DNA of 7,399 nt from Flavobacteriales bacterium (GTDB taxonomy: Bacteria; Bacteroidota; Bacteroidia; Flavobacteriales; Parvicellaceae): positions 1-7,399 of the forward strand of contig JAAZYJ010000190.1 in NCBI GenBank assembly GCA_014239715.1, written 5' to 3'. Positions 1 to 7,302 of this stretch are shown piece by piece. Position numbers and translations under genes: made by a program. Every line of letters begins with the position of its first letter. Position 1 is the stretch's first letter. The notes beneath the pieces are model-generated. The model had not been told where the DNA came from, ran no database searches, and worked only from the letters and a program-made list of their open reading frames with translations.

Positions 1-129
1 TATTACAATCGAGGCATTGCAAAAGAGATGCTTAGGGATCTTGATGCTGCGTGTGCTGATTGGCAAAAAGCTGCAAGCATGGGAGTTGATATTGCCGCAG
101 AGTACAAGAGGGTAACTTGCAGCAAGTAA
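1..129 (+). CDS. C-terminal end of a TPR-repeat protein (partial, 5' end outside window)
   Basis: An open frame runs from the first base to a TAA at 127-129 and gives 42 residues. It contains YNRGIAKEMLRDLDAACADW followed by QKAASMG, which fits the last helix pair of a tetratricopeptide repeat. This 'RG.AK..L.D...AC.DW.KA...G' pattern is common at the ends of Bacteroidota TPR proteins. TPRs are protein-protein interaction scaffolds, and nothing here shows the specific partner. A few residues (EYKRVTCSK) follow the repeat before the stop. The next gene starts about 10 bases downstream on the same strand, so the two are probably co-transcribed. The N-terminal part is missing, so signal peptide, total length and any other domains are unknown. 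Confidence 0.75.
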   Translation, partial: YYNRGIAKEMLRDLDAACADWQKAASMGVDIAAEYKRVTCSK

Positions 130-139
130 ATAGTTGGAT

Positions 140-2245
140 ATGAAGAATTTGATCACATTGTTTGTCACCTTAACTTTCCTTAGCACCGGATTTGGGCAAA
201 AAGGTGGCGATGTTCCATTTGAAAAGGAGTATTTCAAAGAAAATAAAGCTGAGTTCAAAGAAGCGAAAAAATGGTTGCAGGAAGGATTGGCGATGATAGA
301 TGTTCCACCTGGATATTATCCGAATTATAGAGGTGCAATACCGTTGCTCAAAAAAGCGTATGCGTTTAATCCGAAAAGCGCAGATCTATGCTTTAAAATT
401 GGAATATGCGAAATTAACAGCTCCTATAAGTTTGATGCACTTCATTTTTTTCAAGAAGCATATGAGCTCAAGCCGAATGTAGATAGAACGATCCACTACT
501 ACATCGGTTATTCCAAACAGCTTCATTATGCATTTGAGGAAGCTCTTTACGAGTATAAATTGTACAAAAACGCACTTAGTCCGGAGGACGATCACAAACA
601 GTTTGGAGAGGTAAATAAGAGGATAAAAGAATGTGAAAGCGGGATCAAATTGATCGAAGAGCCTGTAAGGGTTTGGATAGACAATCTGGGAGGAGAAATA
701 AATGGTAAATACCCTGAATATGCCGGTGTTATCTCAGCAGATGAATCGCTGATAATATATACATCAAGAAGAGCGGGAAGTACCGGAGAGGAAGAAGTAA
801 ATGGACAGTTTATGGAAGACATTTACATTTCGGAAAAAATAGGAGAGAAGTGGAGTCCGGCAAGAGGGATTTCGGAAAAGATCAATACCAAAAATCACGA
901 TGCAACGGTTGGGCTGTCTAATGATGGACAGATGCTTTTTACCTATTACGACAGTGGAAAGAACAAAGGAGACCTGTTTTATTCGACCAAAGAAGCTGAT
1001 GGTTGGTCAAAGCTGGAGGACTTGGGGAAGAACATCAATAACAAGGACACCTGGGAAACAGGCGCATCCATTAGCTTTGATAAGAAAACCCTGTATTTTG
1101 TGTCAAATCGTGAGGGAGGAAAGGGCGAGAGAGACATTTGGAAGAGTAGTTGGGATGAAGACAAAGAGAGGTGGGGAGAAGCATCCAACCTCAGCTCAGT
1201 GATCAATACACAATACGACGAGGTCGGTATATTCGTTCATCCTGATGGTAAAACTTTTTATTTTTCCTCAGGCGGCCACAATTCGATGGGAGGTTTTGAT
1301 ATCTTCAAAACTACGATGAATGACGATGGCACATTCACAACCCCTATAAATATTGGCTTTCCGGTGAATACTCCTGATGATGATGTTCATTTCGTAATGG
1401 CCGGTAATGGTCGTCATGGCTACTATTCATCTTTTAAACAGGATGGGTTCGGTGAAAAAGACATCTACCTGATCACTTTTTTAGGAGAAGAGAAGATCCC
1501 ATTGATGAATGCTGAAGATAATTTATTAGCTATGGTCGCGAAGCCTGTAACCGAAAAAGTGGTTATGCCAAAGGTGCAGGTGCAACAATCCGATTTAGCT
1601 ATTCTCAAAGGTGTTATCAAAGATGAAAAAACACAGAACCCTCTAATGGCATCTATCGAACTAGTAGATAACGCTAGCGGAACGATCATACAGACCTTCA
1701 AGTCTGATCCGGCAACAGGGCGATATCTGGTTTCGTTACCATCTGGTAAGAACTATGGGATCGCAGTCAAAGCCAGCGGATACCTTTTTCATTCTGAAAA
1801 TTTTGATATCCCTAAAGCATCCGGTTACCGAGAATATGAAAAAAATGTTGATTTGAAAAAGATAGAGGTCGGGAAGGCAATTGTACTACGCAATATCTTC
1901 TTTGATCTTGATAAATACGATCTACGACCGGAATCAAAGACTGAGCTTGAGCGATTGAATAAGCTAATGGTCGAAAATCCTACCCTGAAAATAGAGCTAT
2001 CCGGACATACAGACACACGAGGATCTTCATCTCATAACAAGACTCTTTCAGAAAACAGAGCTAAATCCGTTGTTGATTACCTTAAAGATAAGGGCATTGG
2101 CGGGGATCGAATGGTTCATGCTGGTTACGGAGAAGAGAAAACAATTGTTTCTGACTCAGAGATAGCTAAAATGGAAACAAAGGAAGCGAAAGAAGAGGGG
2201 CATCAGCAAAACAGACGTACTGAATTCAAGATATTGAGTAAGTGA
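140..2245 (+). CDS. PorE-like OmpA-family protein (TPR, beta-propeller, CRD, OmpA_C)
   Basis: This is a 701-residue envelope protein, counted from ATG 140. A TTG at 134 is also in frame, but ATG 140 puts a clean signal peptide at the very start (MKNLITLFVTLTFLSTGFG, probable cleavage before Q20). No lipobox cysteine is present. Domains in order: TPR-like helices at about 63-148; a propeller at about 178-448 with five PD40/WD40-like blades (for example SADESLIIYTS, SNDGQMLFTYY, SFDKKTLYFVSN, HPDGKTFYFSSG); a carboxypeptidase-regulatory-like beta-sandwich at about 487-573; and OmpA_C at about 583-701. The OmpA_C domain has FFDLDKYDLRPES, GHTDTRG, LSENRA and NRRTEF. D625 and R640 match the OmpA residues that bind diaminopimelate, so peptidoglycan binding is expected. 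The family comparison is PorE of Porphyromonas gingivalis, an outer-membrane-associated T9SS component with this domain order. Bacteroidota carry several paralogs, often beside PorP/SprF genes, and none is visible here, so orthology to porE is unproven. It follows the TPR gene closely and converges on the next gene with six bases between stops. Confidence 0.85.
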   Translation: MKNLITLFVTLTFLSTGFGQKGGDVPFEKEYFKENKAEFKEAKKWLQEGLAMIDVPPGYYPNYRGAIPLLKKAYAFNPKSADLCFKIGICEINSSYKFDALHFFQEAYELKPNVDRTIHYYIGYSKQLHYAFEEALYEYKLYKNALSPEDDHKQFGEVNKRIKECESGIKLIEEPVRVWIDNLGGEINGKYPEYAGVISADESLIIYTSRRAGSTGEEEVNGQFMEDIYISEKIGEKWSPARGISEKINTKNHDATVGLSNDGQMLFTYYDSGKNKGDLFYSTKEADGWSKLEDLGKNINNKDTWETGASISFDKKTLYFVSNREGGKGERDIWKSSWDEDKERWGEASNLSSVINTQYDEVGIFVHPDGKTFYFSSGGHNSMGGFDIFKTTMNDDGTFTTPINIGFPVNTPDDDVHFVMAGNGRHGYYSSFKQDGFGEKDIYLITFLGEEKIPLMNAEDNLLAMVAKPVTEKVVMPKVQVQQSDLAILKGVIKDEKTQNPLMASIELVDNASGTIIQTFKSDPATGRYLVSLPSGKNYGIAVKASGYLFHSENFDIPKASGYREYEKNVDLKKIEVGKAIVLRNIFFDLDKYDLRPESKTELERLNKLMVENPTLKIELSGHTDTRGSSSHNKTLSENRAKSVVDYLKDKGIGGDRMVHAGYGEEKTIVSDSEIAKMETKEAKEEGHQQNRRTEFKILSK

Positions 2246-2251
2246 TCTTTC

Positions 2252-2464
2252 TTATTCTTTGCTGATCTTCACAACCTGTGGATGTCCTTTTATATTCACT
2301 TTTAAGAGGTAAATGCCCGATGAATACCGACCAAGATTGATCTCATTTCTATCGGATTCGATCAGCAACCTTCCGGTTAGATCATACACCTCATAAACAA
2401 CGCCAGCTGGCAAACCTGTAATGTTGAAAATGTCTTTCCCTGGGTTTGGAAAAACGAAGACTTG
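2252..2464 (-). other. Region encoding the T9SS type A C-terminal sorting domain
   Basis: The last 70 residues (1018-1087) match the Por-secretion sorting-signal pattern. It begins with a 'PNP' strand (VFPNPGKDIFNITG), followed by a central strand with YEVYDLTGRLLIE, then INLGRYSSGIYLLKV and a basic end VVKISKE. In this family the domain routes the protein through the T9SS translocon and is normally removed on export. A short linker rich in Ala, Glu and Thr (about 1006-1017) precedes it, as is usual. This domain is the strongest single argument that the host has a functional T9SS. Confidence 0.9.
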
Positions 2465-5400
2465 TGTCGTTGCTGCCTCTTCCAATGCTGTTGCCGGTTG
2501 GTAATTTGTAATGTTGATATTATCCAGATATAGCCAATTCCCCTGTTTCCCAATATTTCTGAAAAGTACTTTAACACTGCTGTCTCCCACTACATGACTA
2601 ATGTCAATGGTTACTTTTGTCCAGGAGGATGGGGTAGGCGTAAACTGTCCGCTGAACAGCCCGGAAACCGTTGCCAGATTTGCCCCTCCCAATTGCCATA
2701 CGTGAGTTGAAGCTCCGCCACAATTCGTGGTTGTATAAATGGCTAGTGTATCTTTTTTATAACCACTGTTCCTTCCGTATGCATAGTCAAATTGAAGCCA
2801 CACCTCAGACTCCGTGCTTGCATCAAACGCTTCACTGAAGAACTCATCCGTGCTTAAAGAAACCTGGTTTAAATTGTCTATTGCGATACAGGAATCACTC
2901 ATTCCATAGGCACCGTATGGTACAATTTGCCAGCTCTGAGCGGCGTCAGGGTTGTTAATGACCCATTCATTGTTCCACCCCGATTCAAAGTTTTCGGAGA
3001 TGCTAAGGTCATTAACTGTAGCGTGCTCCACTGTAATATGATTTGTCTTTATGATCGAATCACTCCCCGCAGCGTTTGTTGCAATGAGCTGAACATAATA
3101 CACCCCTATATTCGGATAGTTTACTACCGGGTTTTGATCCGTGCTGGAAGAAGGGACGCCCCCTGGAAAATGCCACTCCCAAAAAGGCCCATGATTGGTG
3201 CATTCATCTGTAAATTGAACATCTTGCCCAGGGCATACAGTTGTGAAATTCGATGAAAATTCAGCTGTAGGCGGAGTCAATGGGCCTTTCAAAGGTGACT
3301 CCCAGATTCCTCTTCCGTAGGTTGCGGCTCGTATTGTGCCCGAAGCATAGTGTATGTTCAGCTCATTGATGATAACATTGGGTAAACCGTCATCATAGGT
3401 CTGCCAGTTCACAAGGTTGCTGTCTTTGTAGTAAATTCCGTTGTCAGTGCCTACGTATATTCCTGCATAGCTTCCGTCTTCGTACGCTACGCAATTAAAC
3501 GGGATATTGGGCAGATTCCCGGAGAGGTTCTCCCAGGAAGCACCGGCGTTATTGGTAACAAAAACTTTTTCCCCGTTTGAATACCCGGATAATGTTAAGA
3601 ACACAACGTTGGGATCGTTGGGGCTAATCGCAAATGAGGAAATGGAAGCTCCTACTGGTAGATTTGATGTGCAATTGGTCCAGGTCGTCCCGGCATCTTC
3701 GGTTCGCCATATTTCATCGTAGCTGGAGTAGTAGACATAATCAGAATTTGATTTTGAAATGTCTATGTAGCGTATCGTTGATCCAGAAGTAGACACTTTT
3801 TCCCAGTCTAACCCGCCATCTGTTGTTTTCCAAATAGCCGAATAACCGGCGTATAGGATATCTGTATTATTAGGGTTGATCACGTAAGGCGTAACCCATC
3901 CACCCCCATCTGTTATGCTGTCTGAGATCCCGAAGAAACTAATGCCCCCGTCTACTGATTTGTTAAGAGAGCCGTTTTGATAAGAAGTATACCAAACGTC
4001 CTGATCAGTAGGGTCAATAATCGCTTCCATGCCATCACCACCTCTTATGTGCTCCCATCCTGTTGCTTTTCTGATGAAAGTTCCATTGTCCTGAAGACCT
4101 CCAATGATTAAATCAGCGTTTTGTTCGGTTATGCCCATCTTGTAGAACTGACCAACCTCAAGTCCTTCCGACAGGTCGGTCCATGAAGTGCCGCTGTTAA
4201 AAGATCTGAATATCCCTCCATCGCTTCCACAAAATAGTCTGGGACCAATAAAGTCGAGTGAATGAATGTCGGCGTGCGTATAACCGACTGAAGAAGGGTG
4301 CACCCAATGAGAAACGATAGAGAAGGTGTCTCCGCCATCAACTGACCGCCAAACATTAACGCCACCGACAAGAATCCTGTTCTTATTGGAATGGCTGCAT
4401 GTAATTGCCAGATCGTACCATCCTTGTCCGCCTGAACTGCTTCCATCTTCTGAATACCCGAGCAAATTGGTTGTGTCATGCCTTAATGTAAATGAATTTC
4501 CTCCATCCGTAGACTGGTAAATTCCCAATAATCCATTATCTATATTGCTAGCTGCAACTGCATACAGGTAGTTCGAGTCAGCCTCAGTAACGGTAATTGC
4601 CATTCTGCCTACAGCTGATATCAACGGAAGTCCTGAACTGGCAGTAAATGAATCTCCACCATCGTGCGAATAAAATATGGACGATCCGCTGGCAAATACT
4701 GTGTTGGGATTATGTGGGTTTAGCTCAATATCCCTGATTGAATAATTGTTTTTTTGGATCCAGTTGTCTCCGCCATCTTCTGTTTTATAGAATCCGTTGT
4801 TTGTTGCTGCCCATAAAATTTGATCATTGCCTGGGTGAATGAGAAGTTTATATACCTTTTTTGATTCTGTAACAAGATAGTTGAGGCCTGTTGTATTCCA
4901 GGTCATACCCCCATCTGTAGATTTAACAACCCCAACGCTGTAAGTGTCACTTCCATCGCAATCTCCGGTAGCTGCGTAAATGATGTCCGGATCTGTTTGG
5001 CTGATCACAATTGAAGAGATTCCCATACATATGAATTCATCAGATAGGGGTACCCAGCTGATTCCTGAATCCGTGGATTTCCATATACCCCCTGAAGGTG
5101 AGCCAATGTATATGATATTTGGGTCTGTAGGATCCTCTGCAACGCAGTTTACCCTTCCGATTCCAGGATTCCATCCTGTTGGGTTTGTCCAGGCGTTTGG
5201 TCCTAACGGGGTCCAGTTACTTGATTTAGCTTCAGCGGAAGAGAATTCCGTATCGAATTGCAATCGTTCCAGATAGTTGGCCAATGGTGAAGGGCGGTTA
5301 CCTGTGGGAAACACCCGAGGCTCCATAAAGTACTCCCACCTCCTGAATTGTTTGTAGCCCTGTCCTCTTTCAACTGTACGTCCTTCCCAGAAAGCATTAA

Positions 5401-5515
5401 ATGATTCTTGAACATCGTAAAAATTGATTTCGGGATCTTGCATTTTCGACGTCCAGGACTGTCCGGAAGTCAAAATGGGGATGATAAGTATAAATGGTAA
5501 TAGAAATGATTTCAC
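2252..5515 (-). CDS. Secreted T9SS cargo: BNR/sortilin-like propeller, PKD, adhesin-like domain, type A sorting domain
   Basis: This is a 1087-residue exported protein. The start is GTG at 5515-5513; no in-frame ATG lies between it and an upstream stop, and it yields a signal peptide MKSFLLPFILIIPILTSG with cleavage before Q19. Residues 25-75 hold a motif (NFYDVQESFNAFWEGR, then RRWEYFMEPRVFPTG) seen at the start of many Bacteroidota secreted propeller proteins. Residues about 97-740 carry 11 BNR/Asp-box motifs plus a degenerate one, enough for two propellers. HADIHSL (414-420) and CGSDGGIF (429-436) recall VPS10/sortilin-like and GH74-like proteins. A PKD domain follows at about 747-830, with a possible C761-C772 pair, then a MAM/cleaved-adhesin-like sandwich at about 838-1003. 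The end (1018-1087: FPNPGKDIFNIT, VYDLTGRLL, SSGIYLLKV) is a T9SS type A sorting domain, so the protein should cross the outer membrane by T9SS and be released or surface-anchored. No sialidase FRIP motif is visible, so a sialidase label would be unsafe. The ligand or substrate is unknown. Confidence 0.9.
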   Translation of the reverse strand: MKSFLLPFILIIPILTSGQSWTSKMQDPEINFYDVQESFNAFWEGRTVERGQGYKQFRRWEYFMEPRVFPTGNRPSPLANYLERLQFDTEFSSAEAKSSNWTPLGPNAWTNPTGWNPGIGRVNCVAEDPTDPNIIYIGSPSGGIWKSTDSGISWVPLSDEFICMGISSIVISQTDPDIIYAATGDCDGSDTYSVGVVKSTDGGMTWNTTGLNYLVTESKKVYKLLIHPGNDQILWAATNNGFYKTEDGGDNWIQKNNYSIRDIELNPHNPNTVFASGSSIFYSHDGGDSFTASSGLPLISAVGRMAITVTEADSNYLYAVAASNIDNGLLGIYQSTDGGNSFTLRHDTTNLLGYSEDGSSSGGQGWYDLAITCSHSNKNRILVGGVNVWRSVDGGDTFSIVSHWVHPSSVGYTHADIHSLDFIGPRLFCGSDGGIFRSFNSGTSWTDLSEGLEVGQFYKMGITEQNADLIIGGLQDNGTFIRKATGWEHIRGGDGMEAIIDPTDQDVWYTSYQNGSLNKSVDGGISFFGISDSITDGGGWVTPYVINPNNTDILYAGYSAIWKTTDGGLDWEKVSTSGSTIRYIDISKSNSDYVYYSSYDEIWRTEDAGTTWTNCTSNLPVGASISSFAISPNDPNVVFLTLSGYSNGEKVFVTNNAGASWENLSGNLPNIPFNCVAYEDGSYAGIYVGTDNGIYYKDSNLVNWQTYDDGLPNVIINELNIHYASGTIRAATYGRGIWESPLKGPLTPPTAEFSSNFTTVCPGQDVQFTDECTNHGPFWEWHFPGGVPSSSTDQNPVVNYPNIGVYYVQLIATNAAGSDSIIKTNHITVEHATVNDLSISENFESGWNNEWVINNPDAAQSWQIVPYGAYGMSDSCIAIDNLNQVSLSTDEFFSEAFDASTESEVWLQFDYAYGRNSGYKKDTLAIYTTTNCGGASTHVWQLGGANLATVSGLFSGQFTPTPSSWTKVTIDISHVVGDSSVKVLFRNIGKQGNWLYLDNINITNYQPATALEEAATTQVFVFPNPGKDIFNITGLPAGVVYEVYDLTGRLLIESDRNEINLGRYSSGIYLLKVNIKGHPQVVKISKE
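3533..5077 (-). repeat. Array of BNR/Asp-box repeats within the propeller protein
   Basis: Eleven S/T-x-D-x-G-x-x-W/F motifs occur in the encoded protein, starting at residues 147, 199, 245, 283, 335, 391, 438, 520, 564, 605 and 654. Examples are STDSGISW, STDGGMTW, TTDGGLDW and TEDAGTTW. A degenerate copy (DSNLVNW) follows near 698. Spacing is mostly 38-56 residues, with a wider gap (438 to 520) that may mark the join between two propellers. Asp boxes are structural turns in beta-propeller blades and do not by themselves imply enzyme activity. The repetition is at protein level; I see no near-identical DNA copies. Confidence 0.85.
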
Positions 5516-5531
5516 AGAGCTTAGTTTATGA

Positions 5532-5562
5532 CAAATGTAAAATCTCGCAAATTAACAAACAA
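5532..5562 (-). promoter_or_regulatory. Candidate Bacteroidota sigma-A-type promoter for the propeller gene
   Basis: Read on the - strand, TACATTTG at 5539-5532 is an exact match to the Bacteroidota -7 element TAnnTTTG. Upstream lie TTG at 5562-5560 (20-base spacer) and TTTG at 5559-5556 (16-base spacer), either of which could serve as the -33 element. The -7 box ends 16 bases before the GTG start, so the 5' leader would be only about ten bases. No Shine-Dalgarno sequence is present, which is normal in this phylum. The whole 118-base divergent region 5516-5633 is AT-rich. I find no comparably good promoter facing the + strand gene. Confidence 0.6.
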
Positions 5563-5633
5563 CTATGAAACCGTTTAATGTTGGTATGCTATGTAACGAA
5601 CAGATGGCCATTGGTTATAAAGGAAAACAACTC

Positions 5634-7223
5634 ATGGCCCGAATTATTTTTTTATTCTTGATCTTTCCCTCTGCTCTGTTTAGTTATGCAGTTACTGACG
5701 TTTATGTCCCCAATTGTAAAGCGGTAAGGGGAAGCTTTCTTTTTGCCGCTGAAACTGAAGTGACAAACGGGCAATACCTTCTCTTTTTGAACGACCAGTA
5801 CAGGAAATATGGTGCCGAATGCTATTCGTCTTTACTTCCGGATACCTCGGCATGGTTGTCACCGGGCACTTATTGTGAGCCGTATAGTCAGTATTATTTT
5901 AGACATCCGGCGTATAGAGAGTATCCGGTGGTCAATGTGTCTAAAAGACAAGCTGAAGCGTTTTGTGAATGGATGGAGGTTCAATTGAATGAACAGTTCG
6001 AAAAATTGACAAATCAGCCAATCGTTTCTGTAGATGTTCGACTACCTTCGGATCAAGAATGGCAAGAAGCAGCTCGTGGTGGCAATCAATACGCAATTTT
6101 TCCGTGGCCAGGTTCAGGAATGCGAAATACAACTCAAAAACACAAAGGTAGATTTATGGCTAATTTTTCGAGAGGCCGGGGAGACTACATGGGTGTTGCC
6201 GGAATTCTGAATGATGGAGCGGACATTACTGCACCGGTTCGTTCGTATTGGCCGAATCAGTTTGGTCTTTACAACCTGTCTGGAAATGTGGCTGAAATGC
6301 TGCAGGAGGAAGGCAGAACAAGAGGCGGTAGTTGGTCGAGCCGAGCACCTTATCTTGAAATTTCAGGCGTTGATCCTTTTGAAGGGTTTTCAAAACCATC
6401 TCCGGAAATAGGATTTCGGTATTTTGTGGAGGTGTTAGATAGGCGGGATTGCAAAACCATACGTAAAAAGAAGATAACAGCAAGGCGAATTGAAAAAATG
6501 CTGGTGTCGGTAATTCAAGATACATTGATGGCTTGGAAATATGAAATTTCAAATGAATGGTATGATGAATTTGTTCAGGAAACTTCTGATGAAAACAAAC
6601 CCAATGGAGAATTATGGATAGGAGAGCTGTCCTATGCGCGCCGCCTTAAGAATGATTACAGCACGCATTCCGATTTTAAAAACCACCCGGTTGTCAACAT
6701 TAGTCGTGAACAGGCATTGAAGTTTTGCGAGTGGTTGACCAAGAAGTACCATCAATTCCCAGGTAGAAGATACACTCAGTTGAAATTCGATCTACCAATA
6801 GAGCGTGAGTGGGAGAGAATGGCATCCGGCAACATCAATTGGTATCGTTTTCCATGGGGAGGGCCATTTGTTACGAATGCAAAGGGTGAATGGTTGTGCA
6901 ATCACAATACTGTAGAGCAAAGATGGGTAATAGATCTTAATGACACCACATATCTTATAAGTGGAATCTCAAAAGACATGATCCAGGCTGCAGCCGGACA
7001 AGATGGCGCCTTAATTACTGCACCGGTAGATGCTTTTCATGAAAATAGTCTAGGCATAAAAAATTCATGCGGCAATGTGTCGGAAATGGTGGCAGACCAA
7101 GATGTGGCAAAAGGTGGAAATTGGGGGAGCATGATCCACGAATTAGGAATAAAGAAAAGCATAATTTTTACGGAACCGAATCCTTACGTTGGCTTTCGTT
7201 TTGTTGCTAGGGTTATAGAATAA
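5634..7223 (+). CDS. Exported tandem FGE/SUMF1-like protein lacking catalytic cysteines
   Basis: This is a 529-residue protein, counted from ATG 5634. An upstream in-frame ATG at 5565 would add 23 residues, but only ATG 5634 puts the signal peptide MARIIFLFLIFPSALFSYA at the N-terminus, and the longer form would run into the divergent promoter. Two formylglycine-generating-enzyme (C-type-lectin-like) domains follow. Domain 1, about 34-268, has EVTNGQY, PVVNVS, RLPSDQEW, FPWPG, SGNVAEM, RGGSW and GFRYF. Domain 2, about 287-528, has YEISNEWY, HPVVNIS, DLPIEREW, FPWGG, CGNVSEM, KGGNW and GFRFV. True FGEs have two copper-binding active-site cysteines between the RGGS and GFR motifs. Neither domain has a cysteine there, so sulfatase-activating oxidase activity is unlikely. 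Non-enzymatic FGE-fold proteins of this phylum include GldJ and GldK, but those are lipoproteins with one such domain and this has no lipobox. It lacks a T9SS sorting domain and is probably periplasmic. A structural or ligand-binding role is inferred; the actual function is unknown. Confidence 0.85.
   Translation: MARIIFLFLIFPSALFSYAVTDVYVPNCKAVRGSFLFAAETEVTNGQYLLFLNDQYRKYGAECYSSLLPDTSAWLSPGTYCEPYSQYYFRHPAYREYPVVNVSKRQAEAFCEWMEVQLNEQFEKLTNQPIVSVDVRLPSDQEWQEAARGGNQYAIFPWPGSGMRNTTQKHKGRFMANFSRGRGDYMGVAGILNDGADITAPVRSYWPNQFGLYNLSGNVAEMLQEEGRTRGGSWSSRAPYLEISGVDPFEGFSKPSPEIGFRYFVEVLDRRDCKTIRKKKITARRIEKMLVSVIQDTLMAWKYEISNEWYDEFVQETSDENKPNGELWIGELSYARRLKNDYSTHSDFKNHPVVNISREQALKFCEWLTKKYHQFPGRRYTQLKFDLPIEREWERMASGNINWYRFPWGGPFVTNAKGEWLCNHNTVEQRWVIDLNDTTYLISGISKDMIQAAAGQDGALITAPVDAFHENSLGIKNSCGNVSEMVADQDVAKGGNWGSMIHELGIKKSIIFTEPNPYVGFRFVARVIE
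5733..7217 (+). repeat. Internal duplication of the FGE-like domain (two diverged copies)
   Basis: Copy 1 is encoded at about 5733-6434 and copy 2 at about 6492-7217, joined by a short basic linker (RRDCKTIRKKKITARR). Matching motifs keep the same order: PVVNVS/PVVNIS, AFCEW/KFCEW, RLPSDQEW/DLPIEREW, FPWPG/FPWGG, GNVAEM/GNVSEM, RGGSW/KGGNW and GFRYF/GFRFV. The offset is 254 residues at the first motif and 263 at GNV-EM and RGGSW. ITAPV also recurs in both copies (nucleotides about 6225-6239 and 7014-7028). The copies are clearly diverged, so the duplication is old, or two related domains were fused. Confidence 0.8.
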
Positions 7224-7276
7224 ATTAATTCTGGAATCATTTTGAATGCAATATTGGATTGCGGATGGCTTCAATA

Positions 7277-7302
7277 ACAAGCGTTGGGCTCCTCAACGTT
7301 GT
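7277..7302. terminator. Hairpin between convergent gene ends, possible bidirectional terminator
   Basis: On the + strand CGTTGGG (7282-7288) pairs with CTCAACG (7292-7298) across a three-base loop, with one G-U pair. After a bulged G at 7281, ACAA (7277-7280) pairs with TTGT (7299-7302). Three further A/T pairs (7273-7275 with 7304-7306) follow an A-A mismatch. It lies 53 bases after the stop of the FGE-like gene and overlaps the stop codon of the convergent gene. There is only a weak T-rich run (AATTT on +, TTGTTATT on -), so intrinsic termination is plausible but not certain. Confidence 0.4.

Noticed and set aside
134..139. TTG at 134 as the start of the PorE-like protein
   Set aside because: ATG at 140 lies two codons downstream, is the more usual start codon and puts the signal peptide at the N-terminus. 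The TTG would add only Met-Asp.
2235..2275. Shared terminator between the convergent genes ending at 2245 and 2252
   Set aside because: There is a T-rich run (TCTTTCTTATTCTTT) and two GATC sites, but I cannot find a GC-rich stem next to it.
2927..3256. 109-codon open frame on the + strand inside the propeller gene, and similar frames elsewhere
   Set aside because: It lies wholly within a well-supported gene on the other strand and has no recognisable domain, signal or start context. The other overlapping frames are of the same kind.
2252..5515. Sialidase annotation for the propeller protein based on its Asp boxes
   Set aside because: Asp boxes are structural and occur in many propellers. 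No FRIP-type arginine motif is visible.
5576..5583. TAATGTTG as a -7 promoter element for the FGE-like gene
   Set aside because: It has one mismatch to TAnnTTTG and no TTG or TTTG at the expected distance upstream.
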